Part shown: piece after piece, positions 1 through 12,200 of the stretch | Position numbering within the stretch: position 1 is the first letter of the stretch | How the letters are laid out: each line of letters starts with the position of its first letter | Origin: Lepisosteus oculatus | Taxonomy: Eukaryota; Chordata; Actinopteri; Semionotiformes; Lepisosteidae | Reading direction: 5' to 3' | Length of the DNA stretch: 64,000 bases | Assembly (NCBI RefSeq): GCF_040954835.1 | Contig: NC_090723.1 | Location: 8,814,001-8,878,000, forward strand | Made by a program: the position numbers and the translations under genes | The notes under the pieces: generated by a model | Database searches by the model: none | What the model saw: the letters and a program-made list of their open reading frames with translations, nothing else | Told to the model about the DNA's origin: nothing

Positions 1-2774
1 CTGAGTGCATTTCACATCACATCGAATCTGTAACTTCATTATAGTCTGTTGTTAGGATGAAACTGAAAACTGGGGTGTTGTCAGCATAGATCTGGATGAC
101 CAGGAGCTGTTGTTGATAGTATAATTCACCCTATAAATCTTAGCATGAGCGTTCTGCTTAACGTTTGTGCGTCACCATCTGCTGTTGTACGTACGGAAGA
201 GATAAAGGGATAGAATGCATGGAGAACTGCAGAAAAATAGCACAAGCTTTGCTCAATCAAGTCCCCCGGAGAACAGGACTCACCCCAGCCTTTGAGTCTC
301 AGCTCTGGTTAATAAAAAACCTGAGGTCTCTGGGCTGAAATCCCAGAGTTCCTCCTTCTGGAAAGTTGGCAGGCTGGTGTAGCACAGACAGGGCGTGACA
401 GTGCTGTGTAACTGAAGCTTGGAAGGGTACCTCATCACTTCTATTGATCCCTCCACTCATTTGTCCCAGCTGCCCATCCTACTGATCTGTAGTCACACGT
501 AGTTCTCCAGCGCTGCATTGCCCCACCACTTCCCATCCCTGCTCTGTGGTTGCTGTGACGGATTGCAATGCAAAGCGATCTGAAAAGTGGCTCCACTACG
601 CCCTCTATGTCCCAGTAGCACCACCGCAAGAGCTCGCTGCCAAGTGGGTGCAGAGGTCGTCTCACGGTCAACACTGAATCACACGTTCTAACTGGTTTCC
701 TCAGGAGAGAAAAGCACGACGTGCACCCCCCTGCAGCTGGCCACTGTCCTGCAGTGTCCAGGTTTAAACAGCAACATCGCAACAACATCAACAACCACGA
801 GGACATCCTCTCCTCTGCATCACTCCTGTTTCTAATAAAAGAAGGGTGACCAGGAGCTGCAGCAGGAACCTTTAAGAGCTCTGGCCCACCTCGTCCTCAC
901 TTGCTCAAACAAGGCTCAGTGATAAAACAGCAGCATCACGCTGGAGGCTGGCGGCTCATCAGGCTCGAGTCGAACCCGGTTTCTGTAATGGAAAATGGAC
1001 TGAGGCTTCTTCTATTGGATGGGACCCTAGGATGTCAAAGGGTTGCTTCCAGCAAGCTGGTACCCATCTATGCCTCTGGGTGAACAGGAACAAGTGGGGT
1101 GAAGTGCCTCAATCAAGGGCGCACACGGCACAGCCCTAACTCCCAACCTAGCTAGCCAGGCCATCGGTTTTATCCGGGGGGTTCACCATCTCTGCTGTGG
1201 CGACAGAGCCATAAGAACCCCCAAAACTATTTCAGGACAGGCAGACTGCCCCCCCACCCCGATCGATAGGCCTGCTTTGGAAGGTGGGTGTAGGAGCAAG
1301 ACCACCATGCTCTGGGTGGAAAGGCACACTGCCCAGCCCAGCACGTGCAGGATCAGTACCGGTACCCGACCGTGGTGGTGCTCATCTGCTTCAGACAGGC
1401 TAACCCAGCCTCGCTCTGTCATCCTACTGGATTTTCAACACAACAGGAGGGTGGGAAAACACGTTTACGAACCAGAGCCTCGGCCCGTGCACACCAGACA
1501 GCACATCTAAAGTGTCACAGCCCTGCTGCTGCTGCTCTTTCCACACTGGAACTTCAGAGACCGTCTTAGAGACACTTTTCCCCACAATGAATAAGCTACT
1601 TATAGACTCCCGTCTGAGGTCAGTTTCATGATTGACCAACCTATCTAAGAAGGGTTACAACTAAGAGATGTCCATTCTGCCCACTACACTACCAAACCGC
1701 TTATGTTATTAATCTTAAACAGTTTCTAAAAAGACGTCTGGAAACTGGTTTCAAAGACACGGCTGGGCAGCTTTTTTCAGATACCCACAATGCCTCCTGC
1801 TCTCGGTTTTGACTGCCCTTCTCCGTACAAAAGCCATGTGCAAACATGTGTGAATCTGGTACGTCATGCCCTGGTGATTTTGGCAAATGGTTCAAGGACG
1901 GGACAGGTGCAAAACACGAGGCTCTAGCACGCTGTGATCTGCCTAGACTTTCCTGTCCAGCAGCCTCCAGCTCGGGGAAAACAAGAGCGTGTGAGAGCTC
2001 GTCGATGAGTCTCCCTCCGGTGGCGTCAGTCCTGAAATCTGCCATCGACAGCAGAGTGCGGCTCGTTCTCGGACGCCACACTGCACCCGCTGTCACTGAC
2101 ACAAGACCAGGTCCCCTGACACAGGGGGCTCAAACGCACTCAAGACTCTGGCAGAGTGACGTCACAGCGACACTTCCAGCCCATGTACGATAGCAGCAGG
2201 CAGGAAAGGTTTTCCATGAATAGACGCCTTATTTGGCCGCCAGCGTGCTGTTTACCAGGGCTGTGGCTGTTGTGCAACGAGACGCCAGGCGACTGCTCTA
2301 GGATCGTTTCCGCGGGGCGCCGCTCAAGATGATCTTGCGGAAAACACGGCCTGTCCCCTTCACAGAGGCTCTGAGAGAAGGGGCCTCACTGCAGCAGCTC
2401 TTGGCAGGCAGGGAGACTCTCACAAGTCTGGCTTGGAGCCAGGGATTCCTCAATGGGCAGAGAGGATCCGTTTCCAGCAGCTGTGCCGGACGCGTTTATC
2501 ACAAGGGCGGGCCGCGGACCAGAAAGAAAACAAGCACAGAGTTTCACAAGCTGACCCGTGCAGCAGGAGGAACAATTCCTTGACGTGTTGCCTCTGTAAA
2601 CGTACGGGACACTGCTGGCTGGATCCCATCTAAGAGCCTTTTTCAAATCCTTGGGCAGGCATGCAGGCAGAGGGCTCCCCAGCCTCTGAGTGCAACTGAA
2701 CCCTGTTTCGGCACACACCCAGACCTTTGCCTCTCCTTGGCCCCGTAATAAAAGATTTTACTTCGTTAAGATAT
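1..2774. other. Intergenic, no gene recognised
   Basis: Only short open frames without family resemblance. No clear tRNA or large repeat noticed. Confidence 0.5.
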
Positions 2775-2780
2775 TTGGAT

Positions 2781-3024
2781 AAGTGATGTAAAATCACTTT
2801 ATCGGCCATACACAACTTCTTGTATTAGGAATTTGTCTTTTCACACTCCCCAGCTTGCTCTCAACGAGACACAGGCAGGGAGAGAAGCTGGGGGTCAGAG
2901 CGCTTGGTCCTTGCTCAGGGGCCCAACAGAGTAGGATTCCTCTGCTGGCTGCGGGATACGAACCGGCAAGCTTCCAGCCACAAACACAGATCCTGAGCCA
3001 CAGAGCCATCACACCGCCACCACG
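2781..3024 (-). mobile_element. tRNA-derived SINE, family A, copy 1
   Basis: Reverse orientation. The box A-like TGGCTCAGGATCTG and a degenerate box B are followed by the family body (AGAGGAATCC, GGGCCCCTGAGCAAGG, CTGTCTCGTT-like, GAAAAGACAAATTCCTAATAC) and an A/T-rich tail. It aligns by eye with copies at 12312, 31597 and 35873. Confidence 0.8.
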
Positions 3025-3104
3025 TTATTTGTTTAAGTAAAAAAAAATAGGCTGCTACCATCTTCCGCTAGACATCAGAGATAACAGGAGGATCGACTAC
3101 AATA

Positions 3105-3265
3105 AGGCTTGCACAAAGAGCTGAGGGAGCGTGGATTAAGCCAAGCACGCCGTGCTGTTGAAGCCGATACCCTGGCTTCTTTCAAGAAACAACTGAATGA
3201 GATCCTTGGATGTTATCTACTATGGAACAGGCTAGATGGGGCCAAAAACTGCAGCAGGGTGTACA
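3105..3265 (+). mobile_element. LINE 3'-end remnant, family E, copy 1
   Basis: Carries the decayed coding tail seen in several copies here (VEADTLASFKKQLNEILG), typical of the 3' end of CR1/L2-like fish LINEs. Related copies: about 14160-14300 (-), 23575-23660 (+), 26335-26530 (+), 45410-45640 (-) and 51640-51850 (+). Confidence 0.6.
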
Positions 3266-3269
3266 TTCC

Positions 3270-6170
3270 CCAGCAACGACTAAGTCTTTCCCCCTGTCAT
3301 GCAGGCAGACGGGGTCTAGGCTGGCTGCACTGAATTACATTCTACAAGAGCTCCCTTGCAGTTTCACCAGGGACTGCCTATGGTGCTCCTTCACACTGAA
3401 GTCTTTTGAACAGCTCTCCTTTAGCAGTATCCCTTCCCCCTCTGCCCCCCGCACACACCAGCCCCTGGCTTTGTTCCTTACCATCGCCAGCGCGAGCAAG
3501 CAGCCTCCTCCTGGCCTCCCTGGCCCAGCCCGACCGGGAACACCCCGAGCCCGCTCTGCCCAGCTGAGGTCACAGGCCTGGTCTCTGGCGCCCCACTGGT
3601 GCCATGTTGGCCCTCACTGCCGCTCTCCTGCCGAGCGTGAACCGCTGGCCTGTTGCGCTGGCAGGGTGTCCACAGGGCCGCGGGAGTCGTCGGGGGACAA
3701 GTGGAGCCAAGATGGGTGCATCCACAGCCAGGCACTGGAGCCAAGAGAAAATCGGCAGATACCTCGGTGCAGCGGACGTGCCCAGCAGGGCCTCACGCTA
3801 ACCTCCCATTCCCAGGCACCCCCTGGCTTTCCGACAGCCCCAGGCCGACATCCAAGCAGGGGACGAGCGCAGCTCAGCTGCCAGAGGGATCCGATCCTCG
3901 CCTATGCTACGGCAGCATCGCCCTTCGCCAATTTCTGCCGCATCTCGTTTTGTTGATCTGCAGGAAACAAGCAAAGAAAGCAGCCCTATAGAAAAGAGTG
4001 CAAGGGTGGGGGTCACGGTAGCTTAACCCTGTCATACACCACAGTTCAGGCCCAGGGATCCCCCCACCAGGGCTGGATTCTGGTGTCTGTTGTTCCTTTC
4101 ACTCCGAAGTGTACACAAAGAGGGGTCAACGTCCATTCAATGATGTCGATTGACATGATGCACTTTAAACTCTTCTGTTTAAACCACGATTGATGGAGCG
4201 AGTCCAGCGACCATCACTTCGATACTTCTAGTTTCTAGAACAGCCGCTGGCGAGCGTCCGATTATCGATTTGGAGCACCTAGAGTCGATCGCAAGCAAGT
4301 TGTGTCAGCTCGTTTCTTTTGTTAGTCACTAGTGTTACCCTCCTTTGTCCTGACTGGCCTTCCTAAAGTTTCTCCCATAAGCCAGTCCCACACTCCTGCA
4401 GAGGACCGGGGCTGAGGACGCCGGGCTGGAGCCTATAAAATGACACTCCTCACGCCAACCTCAGTCGCACTATAGGCTTTATACTGTGGAAATCAAGTGT
4501 TTTCCAGAAGGGCAGAGCTTAAGAAAATCAGAGGTAAAGTTCCCTTCCACTACAATGTGAATAAAATGAATGATTTTTTTTTTAAAGTTAAGTTTCTAAA
4601 CTTTGACGTACTAAAACAAATCCAGAGCCGGAGAAAGAGCATGGGAAAAGGGTGCCCCCTGGTGAATTGGGAGAAAATGAGCACTGAACCCAAATTTGAC
4701 CGGTAAAAAGGAGAGGATATTAATTTCCCTCGACGTGTGCATGAGAATGTTTTGGGACAAATGAAAGAAAAAAAATCAGCGCATTAAAACGATGAATGAT
4801 CCGGGGTACACCTTTATTTGGGGACAAACCATACGTCCTAATAAAAAAATAAAATAAACAACAATTTATTTCAATAAGGTGAAAAAGTGATCTGTGTAGG
4901 GTTGAAAGTGCTGGTCTCCTAATTCGCACACACATCTTAACAGTCAAATGCCTAAACAAAACAAACGAAACGTGAGTGAGCTTGGGGTAAGTGTCATTTT
5001 TAATAGATTATCTGGTGCCCTCTTGTGGAATTCTGCTGTACACACATTCAAAAGTTAAACCACAGCGGACAAAGGAATTCAAAAACGTGTAGACGCTACA
5101 GATTTACACAGCAGCAGATAACTTTTCCAGACGATTGCATACCAGTCTAACTCCTCAGGTACCCTTAAAAAAAAAGTCTACGCGCACATCAAGAACTCAG
5201 ATTAGCTGATCAGGGCATTTTCAAAACTAGGCCCTCTAGATATAAGAAAACCACTGCTTCTATATGGAGAAACTCCCAACAGAACATATTACAGTGGACC
5301 CTTCAGCTGTTCCAGAGGATAGGTTTTGGTCACAAAGATATTCTTAGACTTGTTTTCTACCACCTCCCAGCTGCGCAGTGTGGAGATTCCTTGGCGATAA
5401 ACTTCGCCCTTGAAAAAGTACTCCACAGCTTAACTAGCACAGGGCATTCTTCTCAGCCCTGCTTTATATAGGTCTTAGGAAACTAATATATTACATTCAG
5501 TCCTTCCCACAGCAAAATTAATACAGGTGTAAGATAACTAAAACATAAAAACTCAAAAGGCGTTGCTACCAGTAATCTTAAAACGCTCCCTATGTAAAAA
5601 CCCTACTAAAATTGCTTTTTAAAAGGTACAGACATGTCCAGTTTGTCTTATCAATGCACCATCATGGCTGGAATAGCTAGGGCAGTTGGCAGATGACTTG
5701 AGCCATGAGAAACGGGCCCCCCCACATCTCCCACACCCCCCAAATCCCGAGACCCCCTGCTCTGCTCAAGATCGCCGAGTGGCGCGCCTGGCTCGGGCAT
5801 CATGGGAATTTCTCCTTGTCCGATGTCGGCACCTGAGCAGCATCAGAAAGGCAGATGTTGGAGGGGAAAATCCGGGAAGATCCAAGAACCAAGAGGATCT
5901 TTCATTTCTCCCCCGGGAAAGGAGCGGGGAGGTAGGACAGGGTCGCACTCTTCCTGCTCCGAGGAGGTCCAGAGCTCTTCATCAGTGCAGCAGGAGAAAA
6001 TCTGATTCCTTAACCCCTCCCCCCCCAAAAAAAAGACTATTTCTACACAAGGAAAGCCACATCCTTACAAATGTGATTCTTTTTTAAATATTCCTATAAT
6101 ACAAGGGTCTCTGCAGGGCCCTCAAGTGGTCCGGGGTTCAGTCTGGACCGCTCCCTGCCGGCAGCTTGTT
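3270..6170. other. Downstream of osbpl7, probable 3' UTR plus intergenic
   Basis: No coding exon recognised. The long frame at 3210-3956 has no family features. The osbpl7 3' UTR must occupy some of the upper part (below 6171). Minus-strand AATAAA candidates lie at about 4812 and 4866. Confidence 0.45.
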
Positions 6171-6279
6171 TCACCACAGGTCCAGATTGTCCGTGTGCGC
6201 GAACCCAGGCTCCTGACGGATTTTCCAGTACGTTCCATTGCTTATCCAGACCTCCTTCCCGCTGCTGTCCACCGACTTC
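6171..6279 (-). CDS. osbpl7: osbpl7 last coding exon
   Basis: Encodes the C-terminus ([18 protein letters not shown] to HTDNLDLW) and a TGA stop at 6173-6171. The junction with 6919-7041 restores PRFFRKSVD, as in other ORPs. The 3' UTR lies below 6171, but its end cannot be fixed. Minus-strand AATAAA candidates occur near 4812 and 4866. Confidence 0.9.
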
Positions 6280-9200
6280 CTGCATGAAGGGAAAGAAGGC
6301 TTAAGAAGTTGTGGGACATCCCACAATCCCTCAGGGTTGAAGTGGGGCTGTTCCACACTGGCCTGGGGAGGAAGTCAGCCTGGAGTCCCAGGCCCCCATA
6401 TTTGACATCTACATGAACTGACCAGAATTGGGCATTTTACATTCCACCTATATTCCCTGCATGGTTTAAAAAGCAATCATTTAAGCAAACAGACAGCTGC
6501 CTCCAGGAACAGTGTCTTTCCTCATTCCTACTCTGTTAAACCCCGTAATTCTAAACCTTGACATTTATTTCAAGATTGTGATCATTTTCCCTCCGCAGGG
6601 GAATATCCAGGACCAGAGGCTTTTCCTTAACCAACACAGAGGGCAACAGTCTTAAAACTGAAGGTGCCTCTGCAGTGGTGATCTACCCGTAACACGTTTA
6701 ACCTCGTGCCAAGTCCCGAGTCACATGTGCATGGCCCCGGTCTCACTTCCTGTCTCCTGACCTATGGGACCAGACCTTGCACTTCGGTGACAGGAATTCT
6801 CTTCCGCTTGCAGAGGTGCAGCCGAACGGGACCGGCGGTGACCACAGAAGAACACGGACCCCATCCCAGACCCCTTTCAAGTTGGGAGGGTTGAGGGCGT
6901 AAGAAAATAAAGACTAACCTGAAGAAGCGTGGGATGTGAGCCTCTCCCCTCTTCTCCATCACCTTCCTCCGGTCCCTCTGCACCTGCTCCACCTGGTCCT
7001 TCTTCTTCTCGGCCTCGTCCACCTTGCCCTCTTCCAGCAGCCTGCGAGACGGACCGGCAACAGCATGAGAGAGCGACACGCATGCACACACGCCAGGGTT
7101 TGCTCTACTTGAAGGTGCAGACTGAACCCTCCTTCTTCCACTGTCTCATGCAGGCCCAAACAAACACAGATCGCCGTCCTGCCACCCACAGAGCAGTCTC
7201 TCACCTCTGGTCAGGCCGAAAACGAGTGTCAGTAGGGGGCAGTAGTGGTCTAAGATCTGGGGTCAGCTCATTCAGCTCCCGTGCATACTGGGAAAAACCG
7301 TAACACTGGAAGTAGTCTGCAGGCACAGGGTCTGTTGGGTACAGAAGAATAAAAGGAATGGTGATCAGACATGCACCTGCCTCACCACATACAGGTGAAA
7401 AACTGAAGTGGGATGTTGCAGGATATGCAGCAGTATTGCACTGTGGTATCATATTTGAACACTGCTGCCTCTTACTTAAATGCAAGGCAAATGCAGTGAC
7501 TGATCAAGCGCATATGTGCACCCTTCACATAGCAAAAAAAACGGTCTTCTGGTGTGCCTTGGGGTGTCATCATTCCATGGGAGCTTTTACCTACTGGCTT
7601 ACCAGCTGCTGGGAAATGTGCAACACGCTTACTATCAAACCAAATCAAATCTGAAAAGCAGATCTCCAGCCGGAACCGGGGGCGACGAGCCGAAGACGGC
7701 AGACGGACGCTACACTCACATGGCTTCCAGACGCACTGGGGCGTGGGCAGGGTGTCGCAGATGATGCCCTCGTGCCAGAGCCCGCCGAAGCGGTGGACGA
7801 CGTTGCCAGCCGCGTCCAGCACGCTGCCCTGCACCTCGTTGATCTCGGGGCTCCAGTAACGTGACTGGTGGGGGGAAGGGAGGGAAGGAGGGACCAGTTC
7901 ATACCAAATCCACTGCATTGCATTGACATGCTAGAAAACCCTGGCCTTACCCCTTTCCCTAAGGGAAACCAGCTTTAAAGAAGACCCTATAAATACTGCT
8001 GCACCTGCTGAAACCCGAAGAACTGCTACAACTGTCTATTAACAGCTGGGGTTGAATCCAACAAGCACATAACGATTTATCATTTAACGTTCTTCGAGGA
8101 ATTTATAACTCGGGTATTACAAATGGACCCTACCATATTAAAAGGATCCCCCCTCCACAACACAAAAAAGCAGCTGTAAACTCCCCCTCCAGGCCCAAAC
8201 GAAGCTCAAGCTGGGTCTTCTCCGCGGTGACCCTGCAGAGAGAGGCCTCACCTTGACGAAGGTGATCTTGCAGGTGCAGACGTTGCTCTGCGTGTTGCGG
8301 ATGAGGATCTCCCCGTAGTGCTCCAGCCAGCGCTGCTGGCTCAGGATGTTGTGGATGCAGGTCGTCACCTTGTTCCACTCGTAATGGTCGCCATACCTGT
8401 GGGCAAGACGGACTCTGGTAACGCATGGAGGCTGGAATGAATTAAGCTCGAAACACGACTGGGGAAGCAAAGGCCACCCAACCCTAGCTTGTTGGGTAAT
8501 CAGGATGCAATTGACCCCAGGGTTTTATGCAGCTGTTTTAAGAAAGAAGTCGGGATATCGGCTTCAACCACAAGGCTTGTTCCGCCTGTGCTTGGTTTTA
8601 AAAGCACTTCACCACTCACTCACCTTGGGAGCGTCACGTTCACCATTCCCACAGGAATGACTTCCACCGATTTGCCCCAGAACTTGTTCTTCCATCGCTG
8701 ATCTGCAGAGAGGCGGAGAGAAAGAGACGAGGTGCACTTAAAACGACCCTTCTTGGGAGTCTTGGCCCGTCCGGGGCCGGGTGGAACTCAGATTGAAGGT
8801 CAGACTGAGAGAATACGTACCCTGCCAGAAAGTGAAGTTCTCAGACTCGGCATGGCAGGCAGAGATGGGAGGATGGTGACTGACCTGGGGTGGACAAAAG
8901 ACGGGAGGTGAGAGAAGGTCAAGGATCATCTCAGAAGAACAGACAGTGAGCCTGCAGGCCCCTGCTTTAGTGTTACGCACATCGAGGGACAGAAACAAGT
9001 GCGACTGCAATGAATCTTATACCTCAAATTCTACCCATCCCTGACTTCCACTGCTGAATCACTACAAGCTTGCTCCCTGAGCATCTACATCAGGCCCTGC
9101 ACAAAGCAAGGTCAGGCAATCCCAGAGTCGCTATGGCTTACAGTTTCCTGCCCATCACAGGACGCGCCCGTCTTGGCAGCACATATTAACAGAAACCCCC

Positions 9201-12200
9201 GTTTTGACCGGGACAGTGGGAGGCGGCACCGTACCTGCTCGCTGACGTAGCGGAAGCCCTTGTCGTCACGGACACACTCGTACGTCTCGCCCAGGACGGG
9301 GTTGAAGGGCTTGTAGCGGTTGCGGTGGCGACCGAAAAAATAGGCCGAGATGGCGAAGGCCGCAACGTACACCTGCGAACGGGACGGACAGTGCTCAGAG
9401 ATAATCACAAAAAGGGAACATCACCACATTTCTCTCAACTCTTACTAGGACAGACCTGCTGGGAGTGGTCTGGAAACAAAGAACAACCCTGCAACGTAAG
9501 GCGATAACTGCCGCAATATGCATTCTCAAACCAGGTGGTTGTGTGGGGTTGGAAAGGCTTATTGCTCGGCCTTCTGAATGCAGAGGTACTGCAGCATGTG
9601 CTTGTTCACCTCAATGCAGTGGAAACCCTAGAGCACCAGTGCTCGACTAGGACGCCTCAGTACTATTTGCACCGCCCTCAGATAGAAACCTCATGGACGT
9701 ATTTGGTCCATCAGTCACGTGGCAAGATGGTCATTGCCTCCATCAGGCAGCGGAGTTTCTCAAGTACAGAAGAAAGGCTCTAGTCGAGTTTGAGCTCTGA
9801 CCCACAGGACAGTTTCACAGCAATTGTGCAAGAACTCAAAAGGAGGGAAGGGGTCTACACCACTGTGTCAGATTATCCCACTTTTTCTTAAGAGTGTGGG
9901 ATAGGCTTTTTGTAGACGCTGTATAGAGCCACACGGGTGACCAGAAAGCTGGGGTCCCCCACCCTCTCCCCAGCAGAGCGCTTCTGGAAAAAGGGACACT
10001 TGCCATCCTCTCATAGGGGTCGTCGGTGCGGTTGGCCGTGTCCAGCAGCTCGCTGTACTCCAGCTCCTCGCACAGCCGCTGCAGGAAGCACAGCGGCTCG
10101 TTCAGCACCACCGGCATGGACACCCGCGACAGGTCCTTCCCGATGTTGTTGTACAGGATGTTCCACAGGCCCACATGGCTGTTGCTGGGACAGGGAGCGG
10201 GCAAGGAGGTACGGCGGCCGGCGACTTTGGCGGCAAACTTGGTGGCCACAACGCTGGCGCCGGAGAGGCTGGCTCTGTAGTTCCGAGTGACTGCAGAGAG
10301 AAGAGCCGAAGACTTTAGAGATGAGAAGCCCCTTCTCCACCAGCCTAGCGATCTTGCTTGGTGCTGGAGCCAGAGATGGGGAGCATGCAGTGGATGACTC
10401 CAAATCTACTTTACTGCTCAAGGGCTCGGACGATGACCAAGCACCTCAGAGGCTGTGGGATCAGCTCGCTGGCCAAGCTCCCGTCAACACTAACGGGAGC
10501 TGAGCCGAGATGAGCTCATAGCAAAGTGAAGAGAAGCAAGTGTGCTTTGGGAACCAGCTCCCGCCTCAGTCTCTCAGCCCAGTTCCCATCGGGGACGTAC
10601 TGTGGCCTTCCTCGGGATCCGAGTTGCTGGTGGTGACGTCGCTCAGGCAGGAGTCGTCCGAGGCCTCGTTCTCCGAGGAGCTGCCGCACACGACGACGTC
10701 CACGACGACGTCGCTGGCGTCAAAGTACTCGGCGCAGGACTCGGAGATGGAGGGCGTGCTGGCGACGGACATCCTCTGACCCGCCACGGACGGGGGCGGC
10801 TGGGAAGAGATCAGAGGGCATGAAGAGACCAGTCGGATGAAGAGGAAAAAGAAGGGGGACGGAGAAATGGAATAGGGAAGAGCAGGATCGCGGGAGACGC
10901 ACCTGGTTCACGGTCCGGAAAGACTCCTCTGTGGAATCGGAGGACAGGGACAGGGAGTGGACTCGGGTCAGGCGAGACTGCATCTCCAGCTGGGGAGAGA
11001 GAGTGGCAGGAGAAGTCAGCCATTTTCGGCGACGCTGTGACGCGTGTACTACCCCAATGCAGGAAGCAGGAACTCTAGTGATGGACGGAAACGGGCATGT
11101 AAGCCCACAGCCAAGCATCCCAGAACACCAGAGAAAATGGTCCATTTAACCAGAAGGTGTTTTTATCCCAAGTGACTTGCTCTCAAACCCCTTTATACAA
11201 AAGGAAATCTCACTGGAGCAAGCCGAGTGTGCAGTTCCTTTGAGTAAGGTCCTATGGTACTATTTCTCACCCTTGAGTCACAAGACCAGAGCCCTAACTG
11301 CTACTCCATGGTGAGCCTATTATCTTTACTGCTGCCTCTTCTATCCTAATTTGGTTGTGAATGGGAGAGCAAAAGAGTGAAGTACTCCTACTAAGGAGAT
11401 TTAGAAAACTAACATTAAATATGAAGTATTCAAAGCCCCTTCTGGTTTTATGCTAATCTTCCCTTCATGACTGAACAAAATAAATCTAATTATATAGAAA
11501 TATACAATTGTGAATAGCATGACAAGCTCCAGGGCAGCCCAAAGAATCTTGACTAAAGCTTTGGCAGGTTGTCTAAGTAGGTAGGGTCTAGTTCCAAAAT
11601 ACACTGACCATTATTTTAAGTCTGGAATTCGGACGCAAAGAAAATTCCAGAAAACATGGAAATTTCTACTCTGGTTCATCAATGAAATGTACGACCTTAA
11701 CAGGAAGCTACACTCATGGGACATAGAACAAGCCACCCTGAGTGGCGAATCCTGACAGTTACTGCACCCTGGGTACGTTCCCAGGATTGTCGCTGAACTG
11801 CCTCAACCCGTCTCTCTTCGCGGCAATCAAGAGACAGGGCGACAGCCAGAGACGGAGAGGTGCGACTCTACCAGAGCTCTCATTCGTCACTGAAACCCCT
11901 CGTTTCTTTTATCGGCTTTAAGAAACAATTATGGGCTTTTATCACGCTGTGAGCCTTTTCAGGACCGTGGTCCCCCCAAAAAGAGCCTACATTCAAACCC
12001 AACACCTTGTAATCCCCCAAAGGCTGCTAGGGTGAGACCAGGCTCGTCCGTGCATTCAGGACAGAAAAGGGGAGAATCTCTTTACTACAGGTGAAGATTT
12101 TGCAGGGCTTCTTGGGAAAGCAGCTCGAGATGGTCATTGGACCCCCCCTGCACTCAAGCAAACGGGACCACACCATTAAGGCACAGACCACTATGATTAA

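Noticed and set aside
3210-3956. Longest open frame of the left end (248 codons, plus strand)
   Set aside because: Begins inside a LINE remnant, has biased low-information composition, no recognisable domain, and no splice-supported continuation.
10185-10200. Apparent acceptor CCCAG inside osbpl7 exon 10004-10290
   Set aside because: The frame reads through and [15 protein letters not shown] matches the ORP family without a break.
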